This document shows positions 18,270 through 26,095 of a DNA stretch of 64,000 bases, in pieces. The DNA is taken from assembly GCA_947380295.1 (NCBI GenBank), contig CANCQK010000002.1, positions 217,747 to 281,746 of the forward strand. Reading direction: 5' to 3'. Every line of letters begins with the position of its first letter. Positions within the stretch are counted from its first letter, which is position 1. The notes beneath the pieces are model-generated. The model was not told where the DNA came from. It ran no database searches and was given only the letters and a program-made list of their open reading frames with translations. Origin of the DNA: Bdellovibrionales bacterium (GTDB lineage Bacteria > Bdellovibrionota > UBA1018). A program made the translations under genes and the position numbers.

Positions 18270-18568
18270 AGTATGCCTCGGTGAAGCTGGAGTAGCACCT
18301 CAGCAACCCACTTGGGGTCGGGCAACGCACGGCGTTCTTCCCTGGGCTGGAGTTGCGTTAAAACTGAGACTCGAGCGAATGGATTCGGTTCAATGGGCTT
18401 CGCCTTGTGCCCGAGATCCTGTAACTTGCGCTTCCAATGCCTGAACGTGTGAATGGATAAGCCTTCCTTCTGGCAAAACTCTACCGTGGAACCCTGGAAC
18501 TGCTCAGCCTGCGCAAACCTGGCTGCCCACACTTTAGCTTTTTCTCGATTACTTTCTGATAGCCTCAT
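18266..18568 (-). CDS. tnpA: IS66 accessory protein TnpA (Orf1)
   Basis: A 100-residue protein with a helix-turn-helix-like N-terminal half typical of IS66 Orf1: KAKVWAARFAQAEQFQGSTV, EFCQKEGLSIHTFRHWKRKL. It starts at ATG 18568, about 75 bases inside the right end of the element, and leads the tnpABC operon. Confidence 0.9.
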   Translation of the reverse strand: MRLSESNREKAKVWAARFAQAEQFQGSTVEFCQKEGLSIHTFRHWKRKLQDLGHKAKPIEPNPFARVSVLTQLQPREERRALPDPKWVAEVLLQLHRGIL

Positions 18569-18642
18569 ATTCGGCCTCCTTTTCGAGGTCGAATCTAGTG
18601 AACTTGGGGAGAAGACTCAAAGAGGGTTTATGAAGCGCTCAC

Positions 18643-20475
18643 TCTCCTTCTCCTTCAATTATCCCATCGACTGGAACTACCGACCAAAATGGAAAAATCA
18701 TTTTTCTTGTTACTTCTTCAGCCCCAACGTTGGTAACGTTTTCAGCTCAAGAATCGATCACTTTACAAACCTACTCGTTCACCAGTCCACTCAGCGTTAC
18801 CTGGTCTGCAGGAGGTGGCGCAGGAGGTGGCGCAGGAGGTGGCGCAGGAGGTGGCACAGGAGGTGGCACAGGAGGTGGCACAGGAGGCGGCAGCCTAAGT
18901 TTTATCACCCCCCCTTCAACGGGAGTCAACACTCAGTCTTTTTCTCTCACAGTCCTAGCAAAGGACGGGTCCAATTATCCAGTGCCTAACTTCGGGGTTG
19001 CTCTCTATCTCGATGGAAGCACCACACCGCTCGTGGCATCAGCTCAAACAGCAGACGATGGTAAGGTTACCTTTCCTAGCGTTGGTCCAATAACAACTCT
19101 AGGACCTCATCAAATTAGCGCATCACCTACGAGTGCCGCTTACTCGGGCTATGCAAATGCAACCACATCGATCACAATTTCTGCAGCAATTACGTGTTCA
19201 AGTGTGGTGAATACCGCAAACTCCCTGGTCGCAACCTCTCAGAACTTTATTGCTGGAGACGGGTTAGACTCCTCGAATATCACAGTGACAGTCAAGAACT
19301 CCAGTGGAGTAGCAGTCGCAAATGCACCTATTGAATTAGTCGCAGCAAACTCTGGAGTAGTTCCAGTGATCACTCCAAGCTCGCCTCAAACAACTGACAC
19401 CAACGGACAAGCAACCTTCACTATCGTTGGAAACTCTATTGGATCCTCTACTTTTACCGCAAAAGCCTGCGGAATTAGCTTGAGCCCAACGCCGACAATT
19501 TCCTTTACCCCGCAGCAGACCAAAATCCCGATCACGGCAGGCTCGAGTCATACCTGCGTAATTTTGAACGGATCGATCCAATGCTGGGGAGACACCTCCT
19601 CTGGGCAGGCTTTGGCTTCGCCAATCCCTCCTCTTGACCCAGGAACCAAATACACATCCATCTCCTCTAGCGGTTGCAACTGGGGCGGAAAATTCACTTG
19701 TGCCCTGACCTCGAACGGAAAAATCAAATGCTGGGGAAACGAGTCCTACGTACTACCATCAACTATCCCCTCCTCCTCTCCCCTCTACTCCACTGACTCA
19801 AATTTCTACACCTCGATTACCACCGGTGGCCAACATGCTTGCGCACTTAAGTCTGATGGCACGGCGACCTGCTGGGGAACCTCCTCAGCTTCGCTCAGCA
19901 CCATACCAACACTGGACTACTCCAACCACGGCGCAATCATCGATCTGAAAGCCAGTTGCATGCACACATGCGCACGCCAGGCAGACGGGACTTCGACCTG
20001 TTGGGGATACGGAGCTTCGGGCGGACAGGTAGATCTTACGGTCTCTAACGCTGCTACAACACGAAGCTCTGGAATCTTTGTCGGACCCTTCAATGCTTTT
20101 AGAATCGATCAATCCGACGGCATAGTCTCTGGGTGGGGATATGCGCCTTTTGGAGCTCTATCAGTTCCGGCAGGAATCAACCCTACTGGGTCGAGCACCA
20201 CGCCGCTGGTACAATCTATCGCCATGGGCTATAGTCAGGCTTGCGCACTCAAAACAAGCGGAGCTGTCACCTGCTGGGGCTCTTACAACCCTACCTATGA
20301 TGTGACACCCCCTTCCACAGTAACAAATCCTGTGGCCCCAAATAGCAGTGTTATAGCGATTGCAGCAGGATACACTCACGCCTGTGCGCTCTTCGCGACC
20401 GGCAAAGTGACCTGCTGGGGCGGCACTGCCAGCAGCAGCGCCAGAGCAGTCCCTACGAGTTTGAGTCTTCCATAA
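18643..20475 (+). pseudogene. 5'-truncated surface protein: Big-1 (Ig-like) repeats plus RCC1-type propeller
   Basis: The frame is open from the exact edge of the IS66 element with no start codon or signal peptide; the first internal start is TTG 18730. The first residues, STGTTDQNGKIIFLVTSSAP, are the tail of a Big-1 Ig-like domain whose beginning is missing. A Gly-rich linker follows, then two further Big-1-like domains (ADDGKVTFPSV; TDTNGQATFTIVG). The C-terminal half has seven RCC1-like blades, six with a paired-Cys HTC...CWG pattern (for example HACALKSDGTATCWG). Blade five (FRIDQSDGIVSGWG) has lost its cysteines. The intact protein was probably secreted or surface-bound. Confidence 0.8.
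18808..18891 (+). repeat. Seven tandem 12-bp units (GCA/ACA-GGAGGTGGC)
   Basis: Four GCA-type and three ACA-type units encode the Ala/Thr-Gly-Gly-Gly linker of the Big-1/RCC1 protein. The near-perfect units suggest recent slippage, so the copy number may vary between strains without changing the frame. Confidence 0.9.
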
Positions 20476-20695
20476 AATCTGAATCTCTCAGTGAGAAGTC
20501 TCGCAGAATCCCAACTCTCCTAGGATTTTAAAAATCATTTAATTTTAGTTCAAATCTTGCTTAATTCAACTCGAAATCATTTCCGAGTCGACACAGTCAA
20601 TAGACTAGGTAGGAACGAAGTAGTTACAAGATTCTGAAATTCTTCAAGAAACAGGCGCTCCCTCCCCTTCTATTACCCCCTTGCTAGGTCGTGCC

Positions 20696-20753
20696 AGACA
20701 AAATTAGAGTCTACTCTAAAAATGTCTAGACAAAATTAGAGTCTACTCTAAAA
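20696..20753. repeat. Two direct repeats, each containing the palindrome TTAGAGT-CT-ACTCTAA
   Basis: AGACAAAATTAGAGTCTACT plus CTAAAA occurs at 20696-20721 and again at 20728-20753, a 32-base period. Each copy contains a perfect 7-bp inverted repeat around CT. The second copy ends 10 bases before the ATPase ATG. A tandem operator for autoregulation fits best. The rest of 20476-20695 is A/T-rich with no gene I can support. Confidence 0.75.
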
Positions 20754-20763
20754 TAGTAGATGC

Positions 20764-21948
20764 ATGATCCACAGAAGAATTGCACCCCAAATTCAAAAAG
20801 ACCTCGGCAAGAAGATGGTGACCCTTGCAGGTCCTCGCCAATGCGGCAAAACAACCCTTGCTCGCGATTTACTCAAAGTCTATCCAGGAAACTACATGAG
20901 CTGGGATGACAAGGTTTCTAGGTTAAAAATCCAAAAAGGGGATCTCGATTGGGATAGCACTCTGTGGGTTTTTGACGAGCTCCATAAATACAAAAAATGG
21001 CGAAATTTCCTGAAAGGACTTTATGACCTGCACCATGAAAACCATAAGATTTTAGTGACTGGAAGTGCCCAGCTAGAGGCATTCTCGCGCGGAGGCGACT
21101 CACTCCAGGGACGCTATTTTTCGCATCGACTGCATCCTTTAACATTCTCTGAGATTCAGGGCTTACCAGAGGTACCGCTTGATGAGGTCACGCAACTTTC
21201 GCTGAATGTGCCATCAGGGAGCGAGCAACTCCTCCAAAATATGCTCAAGTTTGGAGGATTTCCAGAGCCGTTTCTGTCTCAGAGTGCGCGAGAGAGCCAA
21301 CGGTGGCGTTTGGCCTACGGGACCAGGTTGACTCGCGAGGAAGTCTCAAGCATCGAGGGAATTAAGGATCTTGACTCACTTGAGCTGATGTTTGAACAGC
21401 TCAATGATATTGCTGGCTCAACCCTTTCCATCAATTCTCTGCGTGAAGATTTAGAGGTTGCATTTGAGACAGTGAGAAACTGGCTTCGAGTTCTCGAGCG
21501 GTTTTACGCGATTTTTCGACTATCCCCGTTTGGTCCGGCCAAGCTTAAGGCGGTAAAAAAAGAACAAAAACTCTACTTCTGGGATTGGGCAAAGTGCACC
21601 ACAGAAGGGGCTCGTTTTGAGAATTTAATTGCAATGCATTTACTGCGCTGGGTCCATTGGATTGAAGATGTCGAAGGCGAAAAGTTGGATTTACGGTACT
21701 TTAAATCTCGCGAAGGACATGAAGTGGATTTTCTATTGCTGCGAAAAAATAAGCCGTGGATTGCCATCGAAGCTAAGTTAAGCGAGTCAAATCTGGCGCC
21801 AAGCCTGAGCTACTTTTTAGAACGAGTGAAAACTCCCTATGCTTTTCAGGTTTTCCTAAAAAATGGGCACGAAAGACGCTGGAATGACATCAATGGATGC
21901 CAAGTTCGAAGTATTCAAGCTGCAAGATTATTAGCTCATTTACCGTAG
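20764..21948 (+). CDS. AAA ATPase with C-terminal DUF4143 (PD-(D/E)XK-like) domain
   Basis: Walker A is GPRQCGKTT (23-31) and Walker B is LWVFDELHK (67-75), followed by a TGSAQ sensor-type segment (about 95-100). The middle holds a winged-helix-like region. The C-terminal part is the DUF4143 domain, with HEVDFLLLRKNKPWIAIEAK (about 319-338) in the pattern of a PD-(D/E)XK nuclease core (D, then ExK). The 394-residue length is normal. These ATPases are widespread and often horizontally mobile; their physiological role is poorly known. Two tandem palindromes end just before the ATG and probably control it. Confidence 0.88.
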   Translation: MIHRRIAPQIQKDLGKKMVTLAGPRQCGKTTLARDLLKVYPGNYMSWDDKVSRLKIQKGDLDWDSTLWVFDELHKYKKWRNFLKGLYDLHHENHKILVTGSAQLEAFSRGGDSLQGRYFSHRLHPLTFSEIQGLPEVPLDEVTQLSLNVPSGSEQLLQNMLKFGGFPEPFLSQSARESQRWRLAYGTRLTREEVSSIEGIKDLDSLELMFEQLNDIAGSTLSINSLREDLEVAFETVRNWLRVLERFYAIFRLSPFGPAKLKAVKKEQKLYFWDWAKCTTEGARFENLIAMHLLRWVHWIEDVEGEKLDLRYFKSREGHEVDFLLLRKNKPWIAIEAKLSESNLAPSLSYFLERVKTPYAFQVFLKNGHERRWNDINGCQVRSIQAARLLAHLP

Positions 21949-22002
21949 TTGAAAAAACCCCAACGAAAGATTTGATGGGCCGGGTGAGGGCACAACCCCA
22001 CG

Positions 22003-23772
22003 CTACAAATCCATCTTAAATCGAGTATTTGCTAACCGGTATACCCGCGCCCAGACGAGGCGGTTCAGAGCCACCACGACCAAGACCATCAGAAAGAGAG
22101 AAGCAGCAAAGAGTGTAAAGTTTTCATTTGCAATCGCCACGCTCAGGGTAGCGCCCAGACCACTCGTCTTAAGAATTGTGCCGTGATAAGGCAGGTATTC
22201 AGCCACCACGCTCGCGTTCCAAGCGCCGCCGGCCGCAGTAATCCATCCGGTCACTAAAAATGGAAATACACTAGGAAGGTAGAGATTTTTCCAACGCGAC
22301 CAACGCGAGGCCTCCATCAGTGAGAGTGCGTCGTTGAGTTCTTTAGGAATTCGCATTGCGCCTGCCAGAACATTAAATAGCACGTACCACTGGACTCCCA
22401 GTAACATCAGCAGCATCGATGCCCAGTCAAAGCTAATACCGAGGGAGAAAAAAAGCCCAAGAGCCAAAGGGTAAAGCATGGGAGCAGGAAACGAAGCCAT
22501 GACCTGAATCAGAGGCTGTGCGATTCGAATCCGATGGACCGAGGTCCCAATCCAAATCCCCACAGGGACTGCCCACAAGCTACTCAAAAACAAAGCAATG
22601 AGAACACGAAAAAAAGTCCACGCTGTGTTGCGCGCCAACACCACCCAGGTCGCGGGAGGGATCTTAGCCAAGATCACAAAGAGAAAATATGCGCCGTAAA
22701 CCGAAAAACTAATGACAGCGATGCTCAAACTGACCTGGATCACGCGAATGACGGAACTTGAAAACAGCCAATTAGCGAGTCGCTTAACCCAAAAGTAAAA
22801 CCGAGGGGCGCGGTTCTTCACCAAAGTTTCGACGGTTTCTTCTCCTGCCAATCGAGAGCGCGTGCGACGCGGCTTGAGAACGAGCTCTCGATAAAGTAAC
22901 TTAATCCGGTGTAAAATTTTAGACTCACGAATCCACAATTGCATGAGGGGTTCAACCGAGGCACCGCCCGGCAGGTCTTCAAGCCGAAAGCGCTGAACCC
23001 AAGAAAGAATCGGACGCCAGATCACAAAATCCATCACTAAGATCAGCAAAATCATCGCCACAACAGCAAGAAAAACAGCTTGGTGATCTCCCGATTTGAT
23101 CGCCACATCCATATAGGCCCCGATGCCAGGCAACCGATATTCGTTATCACCCAAGGTGATAGCCTCGCATGGAATCAGAAAAAACCAACCACCAGCCATC
23201 GAAAGCAAGCTATTCCACGCTAGATTCACAGCAGAAAATGGCAACTCCACTCGTTTAAGACGCTGATACCAACCCAGCCCAATGACTCGAGATGCTTCAC
23301 CGAACTCAGTAGGTACTGATTTGAGCGACGCATAATAGCTAATCGTCATGTTCCAGACTTGGCCGGTAAAAATCATGATGATCGCTGCAAGCTCAAGTCC
23401 AATGTTGGTTCTTGGAAAAAGCGCAACTAACCCGAGCAATAATCCAGGCAGAAAACCGAGCACAGGAATACTTTGGAGAACATCTAAAAGAGGGATAATA
23501 ATCTTTTCAGCCGTTTTCGACTTAGCGGCCGCATATCCCACCACCAGAGTAAAAGCTAAAGAGATTAAGTACGCGACCATCCCTCGAATCCCGGAGAGCA
23601 TCGTATAATAGGGCAAGGCACGAGCCGAGAGATCAATCTGAGTAATCGGATGAAACTCTGTTCTCCACTCGTTGGCAATCGAGGCTAAGCCATAAATTGA
23701 AGTCGCAATCAGTAGGAGAATAACCAAATCTGCAAGCGCAAGGTATCTTTGAGAGAAAATGGTTTTCTGCAT
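22003..23772 (-). CDS. ABC transporter permease, two fused NitT/TauT-type halves
   Basis: The 589-residue membrane protein contains two copies of the binding-protein-dependent permease domain. The first has the EAA-type loop EASRVIGLGWYQRLK (about residue 160), the second MEASRWSRWKNLYLP (about 490). Each is surrounded by five to six hydrophobic segments. The relation is to nitrate/sulfonate/bicarbonate-type importers. An ATPase and a binding protein are expected but are not encoded nearby; only a 135-residue protein precedes it. AAGGAGAG lies before the start, where two ATGs overlap out of frame and the one at 23772 is in frame. The substrate cannot be deduced. Confidence 0.87.
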   Translation of the reverse strand: MQKTIFSQRYLALADLVILLLIATSIYGLASIANEWRTEFHPITQIDLSARALPYYTMLSGIRGMVAYLISLAFTLVVGYAAAKSKTAEKIIIPLLDVLQSIPVLGFLPGLLLGLVALFPRTNIGLELAAIIMIFTGQVWNMTISYYASLKSVPTEFGEASRVIGLGWYQRLKRVELPFSAVNLAWNSLLSMAGGWFFLIPCEAITLGDNEYRLPGIGAYMDVAIKSGDHQAVFLAVVAMILLILVMDFVIWRPILSWVQRFRLEDLPGGASVEPLMQLWIRESKILHRIKLLYRELVLKPRRTRSRLAGEETVETLVKNRAPRFYFWVKRLANWLFSSSVIRVIQVSLSIAVISFSVYGAYFLFVILAKIPPATWVVLARNTAWTFFRVLIALFLSSLWAVPVGIWIGTSVHRIRIAQPLIQVMASFPAPMLYPLALGLFFSLGISFDWASMLLMLLGVQWYVLFNVLAGAMRIPKELNDALSLMEASRWSRWKNLYLPSVFPFLVTGWITAAGGAWNASVVAEYLPYHGTILKTSGLGATLSVAIANENFTLFAASLFLMVLVVVALNRLVWARVYRLANTRFKMDL

Positions 23773-23787
23773 GCATCTCTCCTTCGA

Positions 23788-24195
23788 TTAGATCAAGAAA
23801 AACTCGAGATCAAAATTACTCACTGAATGAATCCCGCCCAACTGACTCAGGAGCACTCGTTGCCCCGACTCGAGGCGACTTAAGGACTCCATCATCCGTC
23901 CAGCCCAAGAGATCTGTAGGGCCACTGTCCCCACCCACTCATCTGCTGCTGGATGAGCCAAGAGAAGTCGCGCACCTTCCGGCCGGGCCTTCCAGAACAA
24001 AACCCAGTTCTGAGGCAAAACCAATCTCAACTCAGGAGCGAAGGCTACGTCATTCGCAGCAAAAATTTCCGATAATTCGGTCACCAACTCATCCAAATGA
24101 GCGCGACTCAGCCTCAAGGTCAATCGAACTTCTTTAACTGACTTTTGAGATACCTCTAGATTCAGGGGCTGTTCCCCCCAATTCAACACCGGCAT
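23788..24195 (-). CDS. Unrecognised 135-aa protein co-transcribed with the double permease
   Basis: The protein is soluble-looking, with no signal peptide or membrane helix. The leucine-rich helical segment LDELVTELSEIFAANDVAF (about 35-53) is followed by a beta-rich part. A GGTGG stretch precedes the ATG. It ends 15 bases before the permease gene and so is very likely in the same transcript. I do not recognise the family; a small accessory or ATPase-associated subunit of the transporter is possible from position only. Confidence 0.65.
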   Translation of the reverse strand: MPVLNWGEQPLNLEVSQKSVKEVRLTLRLSRAHLDELVTELSEIFAANDVAFAPELRLVLPQNWVLFWKARPEGARLLLAHPAADEWVGTVALQISWAGRMMESLSRLESGQRVLLSQLGGIHSVSNFDLEFFLI

Positions 24196-24381
24196 TTTCC
24201 ACCTTCACCTGACTGTTTAAGACTGTCATTTAGCACAGTAATGGGTAATTTGCTTCAGTTTCTTGGAGCCTTCCGGCAGTGTAACCGAGAACTTCATAAT
24301 CCACAAAGTAGTGGATCATCATTCGTAACCAGGTATGATACCAGCTAGATGAGAAACGGAACTCAACAGAAATGAAGCACT

Positions 24382-24390
24382 CCCCCCCCC
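24382..24390 (+). repeat. Poly-C tract (nine C) at the 5' end of yhhQ
   Basis: Nine consecutive C bases follow ATG AAG CAC T at 24372-24381. With nine C the ATG at 24372 is out of frame with the transporter; ten C would put it in frame and add 19 residues. This is the layout of a slippage-controlled gene, or of a homopolymer sequencing error. Confidence 0.7.
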
Positions 24391-24427
24391 GATCGCAGCG
24401 AAGCACTTTCGCTACTTTGACATCATT

Positions 24428-25072
24428 ATGGTGGCCTTTGTAGTTTTACTCCTTTGCTCAAATCTCATCGGAGCTTCTAAAGTGTGCTCACTTTTTGGAG
24501 TCAACTTCGGAGGTACTCTCATCTTCTTTCCGATTACCTACCTTTTTGGAGACATTCTCACTGAAGTCTACGGCTACCATCGGTCTCGAAAGGTGGTTTG
24601 GGCTGGATTCCTGGCTCTTGGATTTGCCAGCGCATTTTCGTGGCTGATCATTGCTCTCCCTCCGGCCGCAAGTTGGGACAGGCAGCGAGAACTCACTCTT
24701 ATTTTTGGGCAAACTCCCCGTCTGGTCATCGCTTCTCTTTTTGCCTATTTTATTGGTGAGTTTGCTAACTCTTTTATCATGGCAAAACTCAAAATCTTTA
24801 CCGGGGGAAAATGGCTTTGGACCCGAATTTTCGGCTCCACCATTGTGGGTGAAGCGATCGACTCCATTCTTTTTTACCCGATCGCTTTTTACGGGAATTG
24901 GCCAACAGAGCTTCTGATCCAGGTACTCACTGCAAGCTACCTCTTTAAAGTCATTTGGGAAATTTTGATGACCCCACTCACCTACCGAGTAGTCAACTTT
25001 CTTAAACGAGCCGAGAATGAGGACTATTTTGACTATCACACGGATTTCTCCCCTTTTTCGTTGAAAACTTAA
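24428..25072 (+). CDS. yhhQ: YhhQ-family queuosine-precursor transporter
   Basis: The family imports 7-cyano-7-deazaguanine/preQ1 for queuosine synthesis. The frame gives 214 residues with about six hydrophobic segments and the family motifs ITYLFGDILTEVYGYHRSRK (about 36-55), FGQTPR, and FGSTIVGEAIDSILFYPIAF (about 135-154). The acidic GD-x-LTEVYG motif is diagnostic. ATG 24428 is the first in-frame start, but the conserved RYFDIIM segment lies upstream of it, which suggests that translation really begins at ATG 24372 when the poly-C tract is one base longer. Otherwise the first transmembrane segment lacks its usual N-terminal flank. Confidence 0.85.
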   Translation: MVAFVVLLLCSNLIGASKVCSLFGVNFGGTLIFFPITYLFGDILTEVYGYHRSRKVVWAGFLALGFASAFSWLIIALPPAASWDRQRELTLIFGQTPRLVIASLFAYFIGEFANSFIMAKLKIFTGGKWLWTRIFGSTIVGEAIDSILFYPIAFYGNWPTELLIQVLTASYLFKVIWEILMTPLTYRVVNFLKRAENEDYFDYHTDFSPFSLKT

Positions 25073-25095
25073 AAAACTCAAGGATACTGCTCGCT

Positions 25096-26082
25096 ATGCA
25101 ATCACTCCCCTATTTAGTGACCGGAGCTGCCGGCTTTATCGGCTCGAGATTTGTTCAATCTTGCAACGAACGCGGCATCCCCGTCATTTCAGTCGATGTG
25201 GAGTCACTTTTTAAAAGTCGTTTGGAGCACCAAGGGATTCACTTTGGCGAAATTGTGGACCGTGACCAAATTTGGAAATGGCTCAAAGAGCATTCACCTC
25301 AACTTGGAGCTATCGTCCATCTTGGTGCAATCACAGACACCCGAGAAACCGACCTAGACCAGCTGAATGTCCTGAATTTTTTTTACACTCAATACCTCTG
25401 GAAATACGCCACACTCCACCCCACTCCATTTCTTTATGCGAGCAGCGCAGCCACTTATGGAGATGGACGACTCGGTTACGATGATGATGAAAGCTGCATT
25501 CCCAGCCTGGTTGCTTTAAACGCCTACGGCGACTCAAAGCAAAAATTTGACTGCTGGGCGCTTGAACAAGAAAAACAGAACAAAGGTCCTCACATCTGGT
25601 CTGGATACAAATTCTTCAATGTTTATGGATACGGAGAACGCCACAAGAACTTTATGGCCAGTGTCGTGTTGCACTCGTATGACCAAATCCAATCATCCGG
25701 CAAGGTTACCTTATTCAGGAGCCACAAAGCGGGCATTTCAGATGGTCACCAAAAACGCGATTTCATTGCTGTAGAAGACGTCGTCAATGCTCTTCACTTT
25801 GGGATTGAAAAACCCATTCAGCGCGGCATCTACAACCTGGGAACTGGACAAGCGAGAACTTTCCTTGACCTCGCTCGTGCCGTATTTTCTGCGCTTGGGC
25901 GTCCTGAAAAAATCGAATTCATCGACACCCCTGAGATCCTTCGAGAAAAGTACCAGTACTTTACCGAAGCTAAAATGACACGATTCAAGGCTCAAGGTTA
26001 CACTCAGCCGTTCCGCTCTCTTGAAGAGGGTGTTCAGGATTATGTCCAGCGCCTTGAAAAAGCCCGAAGCCCCTCGAACTAA
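25096..26082 (+). CDS. hldD: ADP-L-glycero-D-manno-heptose 6-epimerase
   Basis: HldD makes the heptose precursor of the LPS inner core. An SDR-type NAD(P) fold is shown by VTGAAGFIGSRF (about 8-19), and the catalytic Ser/Tyr/Lys region by YASSAATYGDGRLGYDDDES and NAYGDSKQKFD (YxxxK). LFRSHKAGISDGHQKRDFIA (about 213-232) is a very characteristic RfaD/HldD signature. The 328 residues are normal. It follows yhhQ by 23 bases and converges on the GH15 gene with only 13 bases between stops. Its presence indicates a heptose-containing LPS core. Confidence 0.94.
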   Translation: MQSLPYLVTGAAGFIGSRFVQSCNERGIPVISVDVESLFKSRLEHQGIHFGEIVDRDQIWKWLKEHSPQLGAIVHLGAITDTRETDLDQLNVLNFFYTQYLWKYATLHPTPFLYASSAATYGDGRLGYDDDESCIPSLVALNAYGDSKQKFDCWALEQEKQNKGPHIWSGYKFFNVYGYGERHKNFMASVVLHSYDQIQSSGKVTLFRSHKAGISDGHQKRDFIAVEDVVNALHFGIEKPIQRGIYNLGTGQARTFLDLARAVFSALGRPEKIEFIDTPEILREKYQYFTEAKMTRFKAQGYTQPFRSLEEGVQDYVQRLEKARSPSN

Positions 26083-26095
26083 GCTATTTCTCCAC

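Larger units (their letters stand above)
16219..18642 (-). mobile_element. Complete IS66-family insertion sequence (2,424 bp)
   Basis: The element carries the three canonical IS66 genes, tnpA-tnpB-tnpC, all leftward. Its ends are inverted repeats: GTGAGCGCTTCAT at 16219 and the complementary ATGAAGCGCTCAC ending at 18642, with 18 of the first 20 positions matching. The outer eight bases differ (GCTCCAAG on the left, TCTCCTTC on the right), so the 8-bp target duplication expected for IS66 is absent. The left flank is a photolyase stub and the right flank a Big-1 protein, which points to a deletion or recombination event after insertion. Confidence 0.93.

Noticed and set aside
16211..18650. An 8-bp target duplication flanking IS66
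   Set aside because: The outer eight bases (GCTCCAAG left, TCTCCTTC right) differ at four positions, so the duplication is not there; this is reported as a rearrangement instead.
18453..18989. A 178-codon plus-strand frame spanning the IS66 right end and the Gly-rich linker
   Set aside because: It reads through the IS end in the wrong frame, and its Arg/Trp-rich repeat is the linker repeat read out of frame. The Big-1/RCC1 frame explains this DNA better.
24196..24371. A preQ1 or other riboswitch upstream of the YhhQ gene
   Set aside because: The typical preQ1-I core (CTAGCTA-like loop and A-rich tail) is not present. The region shows only weak features.
24488..25081. A 197-codon minus-strand frame opposite yhhQ
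   Set aside because: It is a charged, non-protein-like antisense of a clearly recognised transporter gene, with no ribosome site.
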